The notes: generated from the letters alone by a model not told the origin. Positions 8,193 through 17,755 are shown, counted from the stretch's first letter. The stretch is DNA of 64,000 nt from Ochrobactrum sp. CGA5 (GCF_006345815.1 NZ_VCIG01000042.1:1-64000); one strand, 5' to 3'. Made by a program: numbers and translations.

Positions 8193-8722
8193 CTGACCGG
8201 CTGCGCGCTGGCCTGCTTTTCTGAAGACTGTTTGGCCGGAGCAGTCGGTGCAGGTGTTCCGCGCATATTCATGGCGCGGATTTCTTCCGCTGAAATATAG
8301 TTGAACTGCTCGACCAGAAGGTCCTTGATGACCGGCTCTGGAAACCGCGCGTTCAGATCTGTGATGATCGAGGCGCGCACATCCTCGAAGCTTACCTTCT
8401 CGACCTCTTTCGTATCCGAATAGCTGCCATAAAACTTGCGGAAGATTTCATCGCTGATGAAGAATTCGAGCGGCACGGTCAGCTTCTTGCGAATGTTCGA
8501 ATCCACCGTATAGACAAGCTGCGTCACCACATAACCGGCGACATTGCCGTTCGAGATGATCGGAACACTCATCACATCCGTCTTGACGTAATCCACGCCG
8601 CCAAATCCACCGGCTGTAACCTGCGCCTCTCCCGAAGACGAAGTCTTCTGGCGGACCGCCATGAAAAGCGAACCGAAGGCGACGACGCAGATCCACAGAC
8701 CGATGAGAACGATACGGATCAT
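8180..8722 (-). CDS. FliL-like membrane-anchored protein of the flagellar cluster
   Basis: Protein of 180 residues with one N-terminal membrane segment (about 4-24) and a periplasmic domain ending in a proline/alanine/serine-rich tail. The pattern near 120-145 (ARFPEPVIKDLLVEQFNYIS) recalls the end of FliL domains, and topology and size agree. A clear fliL exists at 29149, so this would be a second, diverged member. It overlaps the FlgN-like gene by 4 bases (8719-8722). I do not recognise an established gene name. Confidence 0.5.
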   Translation of the reverse strand: MIRIVLIGLWICVVAFGSLFMAVRQKTSSSGEAQVTAGGFGGVDYVKTDVMSVPIISNGNVAGYVVTQLVYTVDSNIRKKLTVPLEFFISDEIFRKFYGSYSDTKEVEKVSFEDVRASIITDLNARFPEPVIKDLLVEQFNYISAEEIRAMNMRGTPAPTAPAKQSSEKQASAQPVSHSE

Positions 8723-9189
8723 CGTGCTTGCCCGAGCCTCACGCTCTGCATGCTGTAGGTGCCGTCAGCGTCCTGCGTTTCCAGCGCACCACGAATGAGG
8801 TCCGCCAGCTCGCCCACGGCACGCAGATGCAGTTGCAGCGCTTCGCAATTCTTCTCCAGCTTCTGCTTCAACCCGTCGAGCAACGGCTGGAGCCGCTTCA
8901 TCGTCGCCGGTTCGGCAACGCTGGCCGCTTTCTTGATCGCTTTGTTGAAGTCATACAGCCCGCGGCTCTTGCGGGAGTTGATTTCCGCCAGATCGGGATT
9001 GCCGCCTTCCAGCAGAAGGCGTGTTTCCGTATCGATGACATCCTCGAGGCGAAGGATAGCTCGCACGACCGGCTTCAATGTGGGGTTCTCGGCTGGCTCC
9101 TCTGCCAGCACCTGAGCCGGTTCGCTCGTGACAGTGACGATGTGCGAATCCTCTGGCGTCAGGCTGTTCTCAGAGCTTGTCTCTGTCAT
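8719..9189 (-). CDS. FlgN-like flagellar export chaperone
   Basis: Acidic helical protein of 156 residues. The first 45 residues look disordered. The rest is a helical region (RLEDVIDTETRLLLEGG onward) ending in AVGELADLIRGALETQDADGTYS, a pattern I associate with rhizobial FlgN-like proteins, which chaperone the hook-junction proteins FlgK and FlgL. Its position next to flgJ fits. Identity rests on pattern recognition rather than strict motifs. Confidence 0.6.
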   Translation of the reverse strand: MTETSSENSLTPEDSHIVTVTSEPAQVLAEEPAENPTLKPVVRAILRLEDVIDTETRLLLEGGNPDLAEINSRKSRGLYDFNKAIKKAASVAEPATMKRLQPLLDGLKQKLEKNCEALQLHLRAVGELADLIRGALETQDADGTYSMQSVRLGQAR

Positions 9190-9325
9190 TTTGGGGTCCT
9201 CAAATATGAAGCATGGCGGGCGCTTGTCATTAAAGGCCGATAAGCCTCGCGCTATCCATTTCGCTGTTGTTGCGCGGTTCCGGTAGAACGGAGCGGTCAG
9301 AACCGCTCTACCTCTTTACTTTCAG

Positions 9326-9370
9326 GCATGTCTTTACCCCGAAACCGGGTCCCATTTTCGGGAGACATGC
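9326..9370. repeat. Dispersed hairpin repeat covering the 3' end of flgJ
   Basis: Arms GCATGTC (9326-9332) and GACATGC (9364-9370) enclose CCCGAAACCGGG and CCCATTTTCGGG, the classic layout of this repeat family. The copy supplies the stop codon of flgJ (9334-9336) and its last 11 codons. A second small inverted repeat, GAGCGGT/ACCGCTC, lies at 9291-9308. Confidence 0.7.
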
Positions 9371-9927
9371 TCCAGTTGCTTTTGAATCAGCCTGCGTTCA
9401 AAGCCATGCACAATGCCCTTCGATACGCCGTTCTGGCTCACACTTCCTCCCAGATCGTCGACAACGTCTCCAAACGCCATCGTCGTCGGCGCGTCTGTCC
9501 GCCTGTTGCGCGCCGCCTGCTCCTCAAGCAGCCTGGCAATGCCGACACCGCCACTATCCGCCATCTTGTTTGCCATGGCTTCCGCCATCATGGACTTCCA
9601 GTATTCACCGGCAATCCCCTTCCCGAAGGTCGCGGGCGTGTCACTGGTGAACATTGACTGCACGAAGGATTGCAGCATGAAGGCTTCAAACTTGCGGTAG
9701 GCCGGATTGGCCACGTTCTGTACCTCCGGTCGCACGTTGACCCCAGCCGCAAGGCTGTCGGAAAAGCTGGCGAAGTTATCCCGCGTTAACCCATCACCGG
9801 CGGCAGACGCCATCATGGTCCCGGATGCGGATGGCGCTCTCAACCGTTCCGCCGCCATGCGATAGGCTTGCGGATCGGCTGCACGCGCCACGTCCATCAC
9901 CAGATCTGACGGCGGGTTGATCGCCAT
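9334..9927 (-). CDS. flgJ: Rod-binding protein FlgJ (single-domain, CheL type)
   Basis: Rod cap/rod-binding protein of the flagellum. The FlgJ N-terminal rod-binding domain lies at about 75-135 (KFEAFMLQSFVQSMF, then GEYWKSMMAEAMANKMADSGGVGIA). As in other alphaproteobacteria the C-terminal muramidase domain is missing, so peptidoglycan must be opened by a separate enzyme, plausibly the transglycosylase at 20418. The last 11 residues (HVSRKWDPVSG) are encoded by an intergenic-type hairpin repeat, so the natural C-terminus has probably been replaced or extended. Confidence 0.82.
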   Translation of the reverse strand: MAINPPSDLVMDVARAADPQAYRMAAERLRAPSASGTMMASAAGDGLTRDNFASFSDSLAAGVNVRPEVQNVANPAYRKFEAFMLQSFVQSMFTSDTPATFGKGIAGEYWKSMMAEAMANKMADSGGVGIARLLEEQAARNRRTDAPTTMAFGDVVDDLGGSVSQNGVSKGIVHGFERRLIQKQLEHVSRKWDPVSG

Positions 9928-9945
9928 GCACCACTCCTTGCTTCA

Positions 9946-10041
9946 GAGCGTGTTTCGATCTGATTGCATCAGATCGGCGCTCCAATGGTTAGCTCCGCCG
10001 CGCATCTTATCCAAAAGCCGCTTCGCGCTTTTGGGATGCGC
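9946..10041. repeat. Two adjacent hairpin repeats upstream of flgJ
   Basis: First hairpin 9946-9982 carries GATCTGATTGCATCAGATC between GAGCG and CGCTC. Second hairpin 10000-10041 has arms GCGCATC and GATGCGC with CAAAAG/CTTTTG inside. Both lie between the FliJ-like gene and flgJ and would be in one transcript. Confidence 0.6.
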
Positions 10042-10110
10042 TTTGTTACTTGCACCATAATGGGTCAAACTTGACTGAAACTTGTGCGTGCGTTCAGCCT
10101 CGATTTTGGG

Positions 10111-10512
10111 TCAATCAAGGTTTTGCGACCGGTTTGTCGTTTTCCGGCTAATAAATTCCTCGATCAGGCTGGAAAGTTCGCGCCGTTCGCGATCGCTTTC
10201 AGCATCCGTCAGACGGTTCTCCAGCAACCCAACACGTCTTTGTTCCTGCAAAAGTGCCTTGCGTTGCGATTCGAGCCGCTGCCCGAGCTGCTGTGATTCG
10301 GCGGCGTTGGTTCCAAGGCGCTTGATGAGCAGCGACGGGTCGATATTGAGCGCATCGCCATCATAGCGGCGATCCTGCATGGCGATGAGCGCCTCCCGCT
10401 CATCATCCAGCGCGTTCTTGCGTGCGTTGGCTGCGGCAAGAGCCTGCTCCAGCCGGGCGCTACCGAGCTTCTGCAGTTCAATCAGCTTCTTGAGATTACG
10501 CGGGTTTTTCAT
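10111..10512 (-). CDS. FliJ-like coiled-coil flagellar protein
   Basis: Basic and highly helical protein of 133 residues that is almost all predicted coiled coil (heptad-like stretches from KLIELQKLGSARLEQAL to the end). In size, composition and position beside export genes it resembles FliJ, the soluble export component that links the FliI ATPase to FlhA. Sequence identity to FliJ is usually too weak to prove this by eye. ATG at 10512 is 9 bases after the fliR stop; a TTG at 10524 would add four residues and overlap fliR. Confidence 0.5.
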   Translation of the reverse strand: MKNPRNLKKLIELQKLGSARLEQALAAANARKNALDDEREALIAMQDRRYDGDALNIDPSLLIKRLGTNAAESQQLGQRLESQRKALLQEQRRVGLLENRLTDAESDRERRELSSLIEEFISRKTTNRSQNLD

Positions 10513-10520
10513 AGTCAGAC

Positions 10521-11288
10521 TCAAAACAGCTCACGCAACTGCGTCGCGGTTTCGTTGGTGAAGAAGCGCAGGATTTCCGGCAGGATGAAATAGATTACCA
10601 GCAGCCCGCCCCCCAAAACGAATGGCATCGATACAAAGTAAACCGGTATGGCCGGCGTCAGCTTGTTGATCAGGCCAATGGCAAAATTGACGAGAATTGC
10701 AAAGACAATGAACGGTGCTGCAATGCGCAGCGTTGCAAGAAAGGCCGCCGAAAGAGCATCGGTGAAATCGATCATTGCCGCATCGGGGCGGAACTGCCCG
10801 TCAACCGGTATGGCCACATAGGAGTTGAGCAGCGCCCGGAAGATTTCCAGATGCATGTCGGTGATGAAGAACAGGAACAGGGCGCTAAAAGTGACGATAG
10901 TTGCAAGCGTTGCCTGCGGTTCGCTTTCCGTGATGGCATCGGCAGGAGAACCGGAATAACCGACAGACACGGCCATCGTGCTGGCCATGAATTGCAGCGC
11001 CCAGAAATAGATATGCGCCAGAATACCGATAATGGCCCCGACGAACATTTCGCTGGCCATCAGGCGAAACAGGGTCCATGGCTGCCCGGCATCGACAACG
11101 GTCACGATACGCTGCAGCACCAGCGGCAGAACCGCGAATGAACAGGCCAATGCGATGTAGAGCCTGACCTGCAACGGAATGCGCGCGCTCGAAAGTCCCG
11201 GCATCAGCATCAGGCACGCGCCGACGCGACAGAATGCCAGAATGGCAGCCAGAATGATTTCATTGAGCGGCAGTTGCGCGATCGGCAC
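10521..11288 (-). CDS. fliR: Flagellar export gate protein FliR
   Basis: Membrane protein of the flagellar type III export gate (FliP5-FliQ4-FliR1), 255 residues, with about six hydrophobic segments. Features that fit FliR are the start FCRVGACLMLMPGLSSARIP, the central MASTMAVSVGYSGSPADAITESEPQ-like region, and the end PVYFVSMPFVLGGGLLVIYF. It follows flhA after a 251-base gap holding a repeat and precedes the FliJ-like gene closely, so the operon may continue. Confidence 0.93.
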   Translation of the reverse strand: MPIAQLPLNEIILAAILAFCRVGACLMLMPGLSSARIPLQVRLYIALACSFAVLPLVLQRIVTVVDAGQPWTLFRLMASEMFVGAIIGILAHIYFWALQFMASTMAVSVGYSGSPADAITESEPQATLATIVTFSALFLFFITDMHLEIFRALLNSYVAIPVDGQFRPDAAMIDFTDALSAAFLATLRIAAPFIVFAILVNFAIGLINKLTPAIPVYFVSMPFVLGGGLLVIYFILPEILRFFTNETATQLRELF

Positions 11289-11460
11289 TTAGGCCCCTTT
11301 CCGCGTATGAAGCAATAACTACTCTCCTCTTCCTTCGAAACTGTTCCCTTCGTACTGAGCTACCCCCCTAAGCCCGGACAGAGGGTCATCGCCACCAGGT
11401 CCCCACCTCGCGGATGCGCACCCTGAACACTGTCACAAAGGCATCTCCAATCGGCACCCC

Positions 11461-11511
11461 ACTCATCCTGAGGATGTGCCCTGAGCACAGCAAAGGGAAC
11501 CGTCTCGAAGG
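11461..11511. repeat. Rhizobial-type palindromic repeat between flhA and fliR
   Basis: ACTCATCCTGAGGATG...CCCTGAGCACAG...GTCTCGAAGGA is the layout of a short palindromic element frequent in intergenic regions of Rhizobiales. It occupies the middle of the 251-base gap between the flhA stop and the fliR start. No gene is seen in the gap. Confidence 0.5.
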
Positions 11512-11539
11512 AACAGAACGATCGAAGAACGCTGTTCTC

Positions 11540-13630
11540 CTACGAAATGGCCCCGAGCGACTTCACCTCCACGCCACGTGCGATTTCGACATGGGACAGG
11601 ACAGGCAAGGTGGCGAACAGACGCTCGATAATCATGCGAATGTATGGTCGTGCTTCCGGCGAGGAAACCAGAACGAAACGCTCTCCATTGTCGAAATGCT
11701 TGCGAATTACGGTGGAAGCTTCCGTGCCGAACTGCTCCAGCAAGCGTGGATCGATGTCGAACTCGACGATTTCACCCTTGGCGTCTCGCTTGAGGCTCTG
11801 GTGAAAGACCAGATCCCAGCGATTGCCAAGACGCAGCACGTTCAACACGCCATTATCGGAAAGATCGCCGCAAATCTGCTGCGCCATACGCATACGGACA
11901 TGTTCCACGATCATCTCCGGGCGGCGGACAAGCGGCGCGATCTCCGCAATCGCTTCAAGGATCAGATGCAGGTTACGGATGGAGATGCGTTCGGCAAGCA
12001 ACAGCTTCAACACCGCCTGCAGGCCCGAATAGGAAATATGCGACGGGCAGATATCTTCCAGAAGCTTGCGATATTCGGAGCCGAGACGGTCCAGCAGAAT
12101 GCGCATATCCTTGTAGGAAAGAAGCTGGGCCAGATTGTTGCGGACGATCTCGCTCAAATGCGTCAGCAACACAGAGAGATTATCAACTGTCATGTAGCCG
12201 TCGCGGCGCAGGTCCGATGCGAAGGTTTCCGGGACAGAATAAGCGCGCATACCGAAGGCCGGTTCACGCACTTCCTCGCCCGGAACGGCTGGTATCGGGC
12301 GGTCACCCAGCACGACGAGCGTTTCGCCGACACGCAACTCGTGGCTGGCGACAGCCGTGCCGTGAATCTTGATGCGGTAGCTTTTCGGCGGAAGCGCGAT
12401 GTCGTCCGTGACCTTGATTTCGGGGATAACGAAACCGTATTCCTGTGCGAACTTGCGGCGCATCTTGTTGACTCGGTGCGCCAGTTCCTGCTGCGATGCG
12501 ATCAGGCGGGCGGAAAGCTGCTTGCCGAGGCAAAGCTCGATCTGGTTGGTTTCCAGCGACGCCTTGACGGAATTGCGCTCCTGCTCTTCTGCCTCGCGCT
12601 GCTTCTTGTCGGCTTCCGTGGCTTCCGCCTCGCGCTGGCGCGCTTGTCGACGAGGCACGGCAATGCCGACGAAAGCCATTGCGCCACCCAGCATGAAGAA
12701 TGGAAAAGCGGGCAAGCCCGGCATGATGCCAAGAACGAAGAGCAGCATTGCCGCCACCAGCAATGCTTTCGGATAGGCTCCCAACTGGCCGAAGATCGCC
12801 TGATCGGCAGAACCGCGTGTACCACCCTTCGACACCAGAAGACCGGCGGCGAGCGAGACGATCAGGGCCGGGATCTGCGTGACCAGACCATCGCCAACCG
12901 AAAGTTTGGTAAAGACATCGGCCGCTTGTGAAATATCCATGCCGTGGCGCGTGGCGCCGATGATAATGCCGCCAAAAATATTGACGGCGGTGATGATGAG
13001 ACCTGCAATCGCGTCGCCGCGCACGAATTTCGACGCACCGTCCATGGAGCCGAAGAAGGAGCTTTCCTCTTCCAGCTCGCGACGGCGGCGCTGCGCTTCC
13101 TTTTCATCGATCAGGCCCGACGAAAGATCGGCATCGATGGCCATCTGCTTGCCGGGAATGGCGTCGAGGGTGAAGCGCGCGCCCACTTCCGCGATACGTG
13201 TCGCACCCTTGGTGATGACGAGGAAGTTGACGATGATGAGAATGCAGAAAACGACAAGGCCGATGACAAAATCACCGCCCATCACAAACTGCGAGAAGCC
13301 ATGGATCACGTGACCGGCGGCGAGATAGCCTTCATTGCCGTGGGTAAGAATTACGCGCGTCGTCGCGATGTTCAGCGACAATCGCATCATGGTGGCGATG
13401 AGCAGCACCGTCGGAAAGGCGGAAAAGTCCAGCGGGCGTTGAATCCAGAGCGCTACCATCAGGATCAAGACAGAAAAGGCGATCGAGAACGCCAGGCCGA
13501 TATCCAGCACGACAGCCGGAACGGGAAGGAAAAGCACCGTCAGGATGATGATGATGCCAACCGCCAGCCCCATATCGCTGCCGGTTAAAAATCCACTTTT
13601 CATAAAGGGTTTAGCCGCTGCCTGCTGCAC
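11540..13630 (-). CDS. flhA: Flagellar export protein FlhA
   Basis: Core export-gate protein, 696 residues. The N-terminal half holds about eight membrane segments (from [18 protein letters not shown]) with the family stretch [21 protein letters not shown]. After a charged linker (about 325-370), the C-terminal cytosolic domain binds chaperone-cargo complexes. GTG at 13630 is chosen because GGAG lies 7 bases upstream and the length matches the family; the frame is open to 13753 but those codons lie in the fliQ-flhA gap, and ATG at the ninth codon is a less likely alternative. Confidence 0.94.
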   Translation of the reverse strand: MQQAAAKPFMKSGFLTGSDMGLAVGIIIILTVLFLPVPAVVLDIGLAFSIAFSVLILMVALWIQRPLDFSAFPTVLLIATMMRLSLNIATTRVILTHGNEGYLAAGHVIHGFSQFVMGGDFVIGLVVFCILIIVNFLVITKGATRIAEVGARFTLDAIPGKQMAIDADLSSGLIDEKEAQRRRRELEEESSFFGSMDGASKFVRGDAIAGLIITAVNIFGGIIIGATRHGMDISQAADVFTKLSVGDGLVTQIPALIVSLAAGLLVSKGGTRGSADQAIFGQLGAYPKALLVAAMLLFVLGIMPGLPAFPFFMLGGAMAFVGIAVPRRQARQREAEATEADKKQREAEEQERNSVKASLETNQIELCLGKQLSARLIASQQELAHRVNKMRRKFAQEYGFVIPEIKVTDDIALPPKSYRIKIHGTAVASHELRVGETLVVLGDRPIPAVPGEEVREPAFGMRAYSVPETFASDLRRDGYMTVDNLSVLLTHLSEIVRNNLAQLLSYKDMRILLDRLGSEYRKLLEDICPSHISYSGLQAVLKLLLAERISIRNLHLILEAIAEIAPLVRRPEMIVEHVRMRMAQQICGDLSDNGVLNVLRLGNRWDLVFHQSLKRDAKGEIVEFDIDPRLLEQFGTEASTVIRKHFDNGERFVLVSSPEARPYIRMIIERLFATLPVLSHVEIARGVEVKSLGAIS

Positions 13631-13688
13631 ATCCGTCTCCTGTTTCGGAACGGACCCTAGCTTGCGAAGCTTGCGCGAGGGCTGCGCG

Positions 13689-13955
13689 TCAGAAGCCCTT
13701 CTCGATTCGGGAGTAGACAAGCAGCGTGAAAGAGTTGATCTGTGCGCCGACAAAAGGCGCTGTCAAAGCCAGCACGACGAAAATGACGATGATCTTCGGC
13801 ACGAAGGTCAAGGTCATTTCCTGAATCTGCGTCAGCGCCTGAAAAAGCGCGATGCCGATGCCTGCAAGCATGGCAGCAAGCACCGCCGGGCCGCTTGCCA
13901 TAAGCACGGTCCAGATCGCAGAATTGACAATATCGAGTGCGTCGGCCTCGTTCAC
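13689..13955 (-). CDS. fliQ: Flagellar export gate protein FliQ
   Basis: Small two-helix membrane protein of 88 residues in the export gate. The sequence shows the FliQ pattern, with a first helix [25 protein letters not shown] and a second [17 protein letters not shown]. It follows flgD by 11 bases and precedes flhA on the same strand, in the order flgD-fliQ-flhA-fliR seen in rhizobia. Confidence 0.94.
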   Translation of the reverse strand: MNEADALDIVNSAIWTVLMASGPAVLAAMLAGIGIALFQALTQIQEMTLTFVPKIIVIFVVLALTAPFVGAQINSFTLLVYSRIEKGF

Positions 13956-13966
13956 CGCATCAGTTC

Positions 13967-14377
13967 CTAGCTGATCTTGACGCCAGCGCCGATCATCAGC
14001 GTCTTCCCGTCCTCCAGTTCCGCCAGCATGCCGTTGGACTGAATGGTGACGGATTTGACGACGCCCGATATGCTGCCATCGGCGTTTGTCAGCGTGCGAC
14101 CGATCCAGCCTTCGGCCTGCGTCAGCGACGTGTTGGCGATCAGTGTTTCGAGCTTGCTGTTCATCTGAACGGCTTGCTCGACATTGGAGAAGGTCGCAAG
14201 CTGCGAAACATACTGCGTCGCGTCCATTGGCTGGGTCGGATCCTGGTTCTGCATCTGGGTCACCAGAAGCTTCAGGAAGGAGTTGTAGTCGACGCTTGCC
14301 TTGTTGGCCGCAGAGCTGCTGTTGTTCGTTGAGCTGTTGTTCGTCGTGTTCGTGCCAACCGGCGGTGTCGTGGTCAT
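13967..14377 (-). CDS. flgD: Flagellar hook-cap scaffold FlgD
   Basis: Hook assembly scaffold (cap) protein, short form of 136 residues common in Rhizobiales. After a Thr/Asn/Ser-rich N-terminus comes the conserved block [19 protein letters not shown] followed by [18 protein letters not shown]. The C-terminal part is short compared with the enterobacterial FlgD (about 230 residues). It overlaps flbT by 4 bases. Confidence 0.93.
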   Translation of the reverse strand: MTTTPPVGTNTTNNSSTNNSSSAANKASVDYNSFLKLLVTQMQNQDPTQPMDATQYVSQLATFSNVEQAVQMNSKLETLIANTSLTQAEGWIGRTLTNADGSISGVVKSVTIQSNGMLAELEDGKTLMIGAGVKIS

Positions 14378-14832
14378 GGGTTTGCCTCCACAGATTTCCG
14401 GGGTGCCGTTACGGGCAAAGCCGGGCTTTCATGGGCCATCAGTTCGGCCTCGCGTGGGTATTGCACGCGAATGGTCTTCAGCGCCTCGAAAACACGCCCG
14501 TTATGAACCAGTTCGTCAACCAGCTTCAGCGCATTCAGGATTTCCGCATCCTTGAACGTCGAGAACATGCCCTTCAGCATCTGCGCGAAAGTGGCATGGG
14601 CCTTTTCGCGCATGGCCGGTTCGATCAGCATCATCTGCGCCGCAAAATAAAGCTGGCGTAGCGGCGTTGTCGTGTCTTCCGGCTGGAGAACGTGGTTTTC
14701 GAGAAGAAAAGTTGCATCGTTCAGGAGCTCGAGCGAAACTTTGCGATCCGCTTTCAGCACCGCGCCGTTGATGAAGATTCTTTCGCCCGCACGCAGCGAA
14801 AGGCGAATGGCCGGCTTTCCGTTCGGGGTCAT
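14374..14832 (-). CDS. flbT: Flagellin mRNA regulator FlbT
   Basis: Post-transcriptional regulator of flagellin; in Caulobacter it binds the flagellin mRNA leader and in Brucella it affects flagellin production. The protein (152 residues) begins [22 protein letters not shown] and continues with the family block [24 protein letters not shown]. It lies between flaF (1-base gap) and flgD (4-base overlap). The expected target is the fliC leader at 28181-28411. Confidence 0.94.
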   Translation of the reverse strand: MTPNGKPAIRLSLRAGERIFINGAVLKADRKVSLELLNDATFLLENHVLQPEDTTTPLRQLYFAAQMMLIEPAMREKAHATFAQMLKGMFSTFKDAEILNALKLVDELVHNGRVFEALKTIRVQYPREAELMAHESPALPVTAPRKSVEANP

Positions 14833-14833
14833 A

Positions 14834-15178
14834 TCAAAGCCCGTCCCGGATCGACTGCGTGATCTCGATCAGCGTGGCGTAATCGTTGCTCTCGCCCTGG
14901 CGGATACGCTCGATTTCCTTCAGCACGAAAATACCGACGGAAATGATCGCGGCCTTCAGTTCCTTCGGCAGCACATTTTCCTCCGACCCCAGATCATCGA
15001 TGATCGTGGTCCAGAGCTTCGTCGTGAAATAGGTCGCGTCGATCGCCTCTCGAGAGCCGCTACCGTTCGCCTTCGCCGCCTCGAGCATTGCGATGGAACG
15101 GTCGAACAATGCCCGTTCCCGTTCCTTGGCGCTCGCCATATCGTCATTCATGACATCTTCGTAGCGCATCTGATACAT
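14834..15178 (-). CDS. flaF: Flagellin biosynthesis regulator FlaF
   Basis: FlaF family protein, 114 residues, required for flagellin synthesis or secretion and usually paired with FlbT. The conserved region is [14 protein letters not shown] and then [22 protein letters not shown]. It is the first gene of the flaF-flbT-flgD-fliQ set and is separated from flgL by 70 bases, still on the same strand. Confidence 0.93.
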   Translation of the reverse strand: MYQMRYEDVMNDDMASAKERERALFDRSIAMLEAAKANGSGSREAIDATYFTTKLWTTIIDDLGSEENVLPKELKAAIISVGIFVLKEIERIRQGESNDYATLIEITQSIRDGL

Positions 15179-15248
15179 GGTGTCTCCGTCTATCAGTACC
15201 AGTTGGACGGGCTCGCATCATGCTGCGTCCGTCCTGATTTCATCTCAA

Positions 15249-16295
15249 CTATCGGAGATAGTTGAGCAGGCTCATATTCTGCAGCTGAACCGTCAGCGAA
15301 TAGGAAGTCTCGATCTGCGTCTTCAATGCGTTGACGCGTGTCGCCGCTTCGTAGGGATCGACCTCCTCAAGATTGAGTACGGACTGGTTCAGTATCTTCT
15401 GCTGCGCGGCGATGCGCGTTGTTGCAGCCTGCGTGCGCGATTGCGCCAGACCAAGCGTTGTCTGCTCCGACGTCGTTTCGGTGATCGCCGTCGTCGTGGT
15501 CTGCAACGCCTGTTCAGTCAAGGCTCCGAAAGCCGAGTTGTTGAGGCCGATGGTTGCAAATTCGGCCACCATGACCGCCGACATGATGGTCTTGCGGAAG
15601 CCATCTGCATTGGCGGAAATCGATGTATTTGCCGTTTCGGTCGGTGAAATCCGACTCTTGATGACTGTGTCCGAGGCATCCGACCAGTTTGCGGCCCAAT
15701 TAGCGTCGTTGAACTCGTCGGCGAAATCGCCTTCCAGAAAGGCTCTCATCTCATCGCCGGTAATGTCCGCCACCTGCGGATCGTCGATGGCGAAGCCGAA
15801 ATGCGTCTGAAACGCCTGACGCACCGCCGTCTGCGCGGCGCTGCCTTCGGTATAGTCGGCAACCGGCTTCACATCGGTGTTCACGCCGGCAAAGATATAC
15901 TCGCCATTATAGCTGGTGTTAAGCAGGCCGGTGACGGAACTGAGAATGGATTTTGCCGATTTTGCCACCGTTGCAGCACTTTCAGCGGCATTGTTCGCGC
16001 CGGTCAAGTCGCCCAGAAAATTCTGCATGTCCTCTATGATCGTGCCTGTGGCAGTCTGCGTGGCATTCATGCGCTGCTGCACCAGCTTATTCATATCTGT
16101 GAGCACGCTCAGACGATCATATTCCTTGCGCAACGATATGGTCTGGCCGGATTTGGAGCCGAGCGACAAGCCGACATCGAATACGGTTCCCGTGGTGGCT
16201 TCCTGCTGCGCCTTCAACATTTCGGCCTTGTTCTTCGCCACAAGTGCCCGCAGGGCTGACGTTGCGCCATAGGTGGAAATCGATTGCGCTTTCAT
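15249..16295 (-). CDS. flgL: Flagellar hook-filament junction protein FlgL
   Basis: Hook-associated protein 3 that joins hook and filament, 348 residues. The N- and C-terminal coiled regions resemble flagellin: KNKAEMLKAQQEATTG near the start and ATRVNALKTQIETSYSLTVQLQNMSLLNYL at the end. ATG at 16295 is 6 bases past the flgK stop; a GTG at 16304 would overlap flgK and is less likely. Confidence 0.93.
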   Translation of the reverse strand: MKAQSISTYGATSALRALVAKNKAEMLKAQQEATTGTVFDVGLSLGSKSGQTISLRKEYDRLSVLTDMNKLVQQRMNATQTATGTIIEDMQNFLGDLTGANNAAESAATVAKSAKSILSSVTGLLNTSYNGEYIFAGVNTDVKPVADYTEGSAAQTAVRQAFQTHFGFAIDDPQVADITGDEMRAFLEGDFADEFNDANWAANWSDASDTVIKSRISPTETANTSISANADGFRKTIMSAVMVAEFATIGLNNSAFGALTEQALQTTTTAITETTSEQTTLGLAQSRTQAATTRIAAQQKILNQSVLNLEEVDPYEAATRVNALKTQIETSYSLTVQLQNMSLLNYLR

Positions 16296-16300
16296 TGGCC

Positions 16301-17755
16301 TCACACCGCGTTGAGAAGATCGTCGAGCATTGCGCTGACCGTGGTCAGAACCCGGCTCGATGCCTGATAGGAATGTTCAAGATCCAGAAGCAGCGCCATT
16401 TCTGTGTCCATATTGACGCCGTTGGCGTTGGAAAGGGCTGCATCTGCCTGACCGGCAATCGTCGCATTATAGGAGAATTCGCTGTTGGCTTTCTGACGCT
16501 TGCCTTCGAGCCAGCTAATCGACGATGAACTGTAGTCTGTCAGGCTGGAACTCGTTGCCAGACCCGCGACCGAATTGAAGGCCATCGGTTCAGAAAATGC
16601 TTCGTTGAGCGCACGCAGGCGATCGCTGAAACCTGCGCCGCCTTCGTTATTGTATTTGTAGTCAGGTCCGTTCGCCCCACCATCCCGCAGAAGCAGCGGG
16701 CTGCCGCCTTCCGATGCAACGAAGGCCGAAGACACGTTGATAGTCCCTGCAATGCCAGCCGAGATACCCGTACCGGGAACATCGGGTGAGCCCGCCCAAC
16801 CGAATAGTCCCGTCTTGTCCGCACCAACGCCAGTCTGGTCGCTTTCGGCGAACACCGTCACCAGGGTGCGCGCAATTTCGTCAAGCTGCATCTGGTATTG
16901 TGGGGCAATCTGGTCGCGCAATTGCAGCAATCCGCTCAATCGGCCCGTTCCATAAGGCTGGTCGAAGGTTTCGTGGTTGAGCGGCACGCCATCCACCAGC
17001 ACCGCCTTGCCCGCAATACCCGGCGCCAGCACCGTCGATTGCTCGAAACTCACCTTGCGCGCCGTCGTCTCGAACAGCGTCACGCCGTTTTCAGCGAAAA
17101 TGACCATGTCATTGTCGCCGCGCATCATCGTGGTAATACCGATCTCGCCAGAAAGCTGCTTCAGGAGCGAGTCACGCTGATCCATATAATCGGAGACATC
17201 GCGATTGGCGCGCGTGCCGCCGACGATCTCCTGATTGACCTTTTCAAACTTGGCAAGAAGATCATTGATGTTAGCAACGGAATCCGCGATTTCGCGGTCG
17301 GCGTCGTTACGAAGGGATTGAACCTGCTTGGTTCCGGCGTTGAGCGCATTGGCAAGCGATTGCGCCGTGGAAACAACACTGTCGCCAAGTGCGCTATTGG
17401 AAGGCGACGCCGCATAGGTCTGGAGCGCATCGCGCAGATCGCCGATCAGGGCCGAAGGCGAACCGGAATAATTGTCTGCCGAATAAAGCGAAGAAAGGCG
17501 GTCAAGCCCGCCTGCGAGAATGGAAGAAGAAGAGGCCGTGCTGTTTGACTGGATGAACTTGTTGAACAAAGCTTCATCCGCCGACCGGCTGATCCCCACG
17601 TAAAGGGAGCCGTAAGGCCCCGATACAAGAGACGCGGTGCGCCGGGAATAATCTGGATCATTGGCCCCCGCAATATTGCGAGAGACAACGGAGGTCTGCT
17701 TGGACGTTGCCGCAAGCGAACTTTTGGCCGTCAGAAGAGCAGAACTAAGCGACAT
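16301..17755 (-). CDS. flgK: Flagellar hook-filament junction protein FlgK
   Basis: Hook-associated protein 1, 484 residues. The N-terminal rod/hook-type motif is VVSRNIAGANDPDYSRRTA; the C-terminus ends SYQASSRVLTTVSAMLDDLLN as in FlgK. The frame is open to 17818 but the conserved start MSLSSALLTAKSSLA is at 17755. It is followed directly by flgL, forming a flgK-flgL unit separated from flgE by a stem-loop. Confidence 0.94.
   Translation of the reverse strand: MSLSSALLTAKSSLAATSKQTSVVSRNIAGANDPDYSRRTASLVSGPYGSLYVGISRSADEALFNKFIQSNSTASSSSILAGGLDRLSSLYSADNYSGSPSALIGDLRDALQTYAASPSNSALGDSVVSTAQSLANALNAGTKQVQSLRNDADREIADSVANINDLLAKFEKVNQEIVGGTRANRDVSDYMDQRDSLLKQLSGEIGITTMMRGDNDMVIFAENGVTLFETTARKVSFEQSTVLAPGIAGKAVLVDGVPLNHETFDQPYGTGRLSGLLQLRDQIAPQYQMQLDEIARTLVTVFAESDQTGVGADKTGLFGWAGSPDVPGTGISAGIAGTINVSSAFVASEGGSPLLLRDGGANGPDYKYNNEGGAGFSDRLRALNEAFSEPMAFNSVAGLATSSSLTDYSSSSISWLEGKRQKANSEFSYNATIAGQADAALSNANGVNMDTEMALLLDLEHSYQASSRVLTTVSAMLDDLLNAV

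Noticed and set aside
11414-12931. 505-codon plus-strand open frame opposite flhA
   Set aside because: It is the antisense of the strongly conserved flhA gene, has no recognisable domain, and its composition is that of a shadow frame in GC-rich coding DNA.
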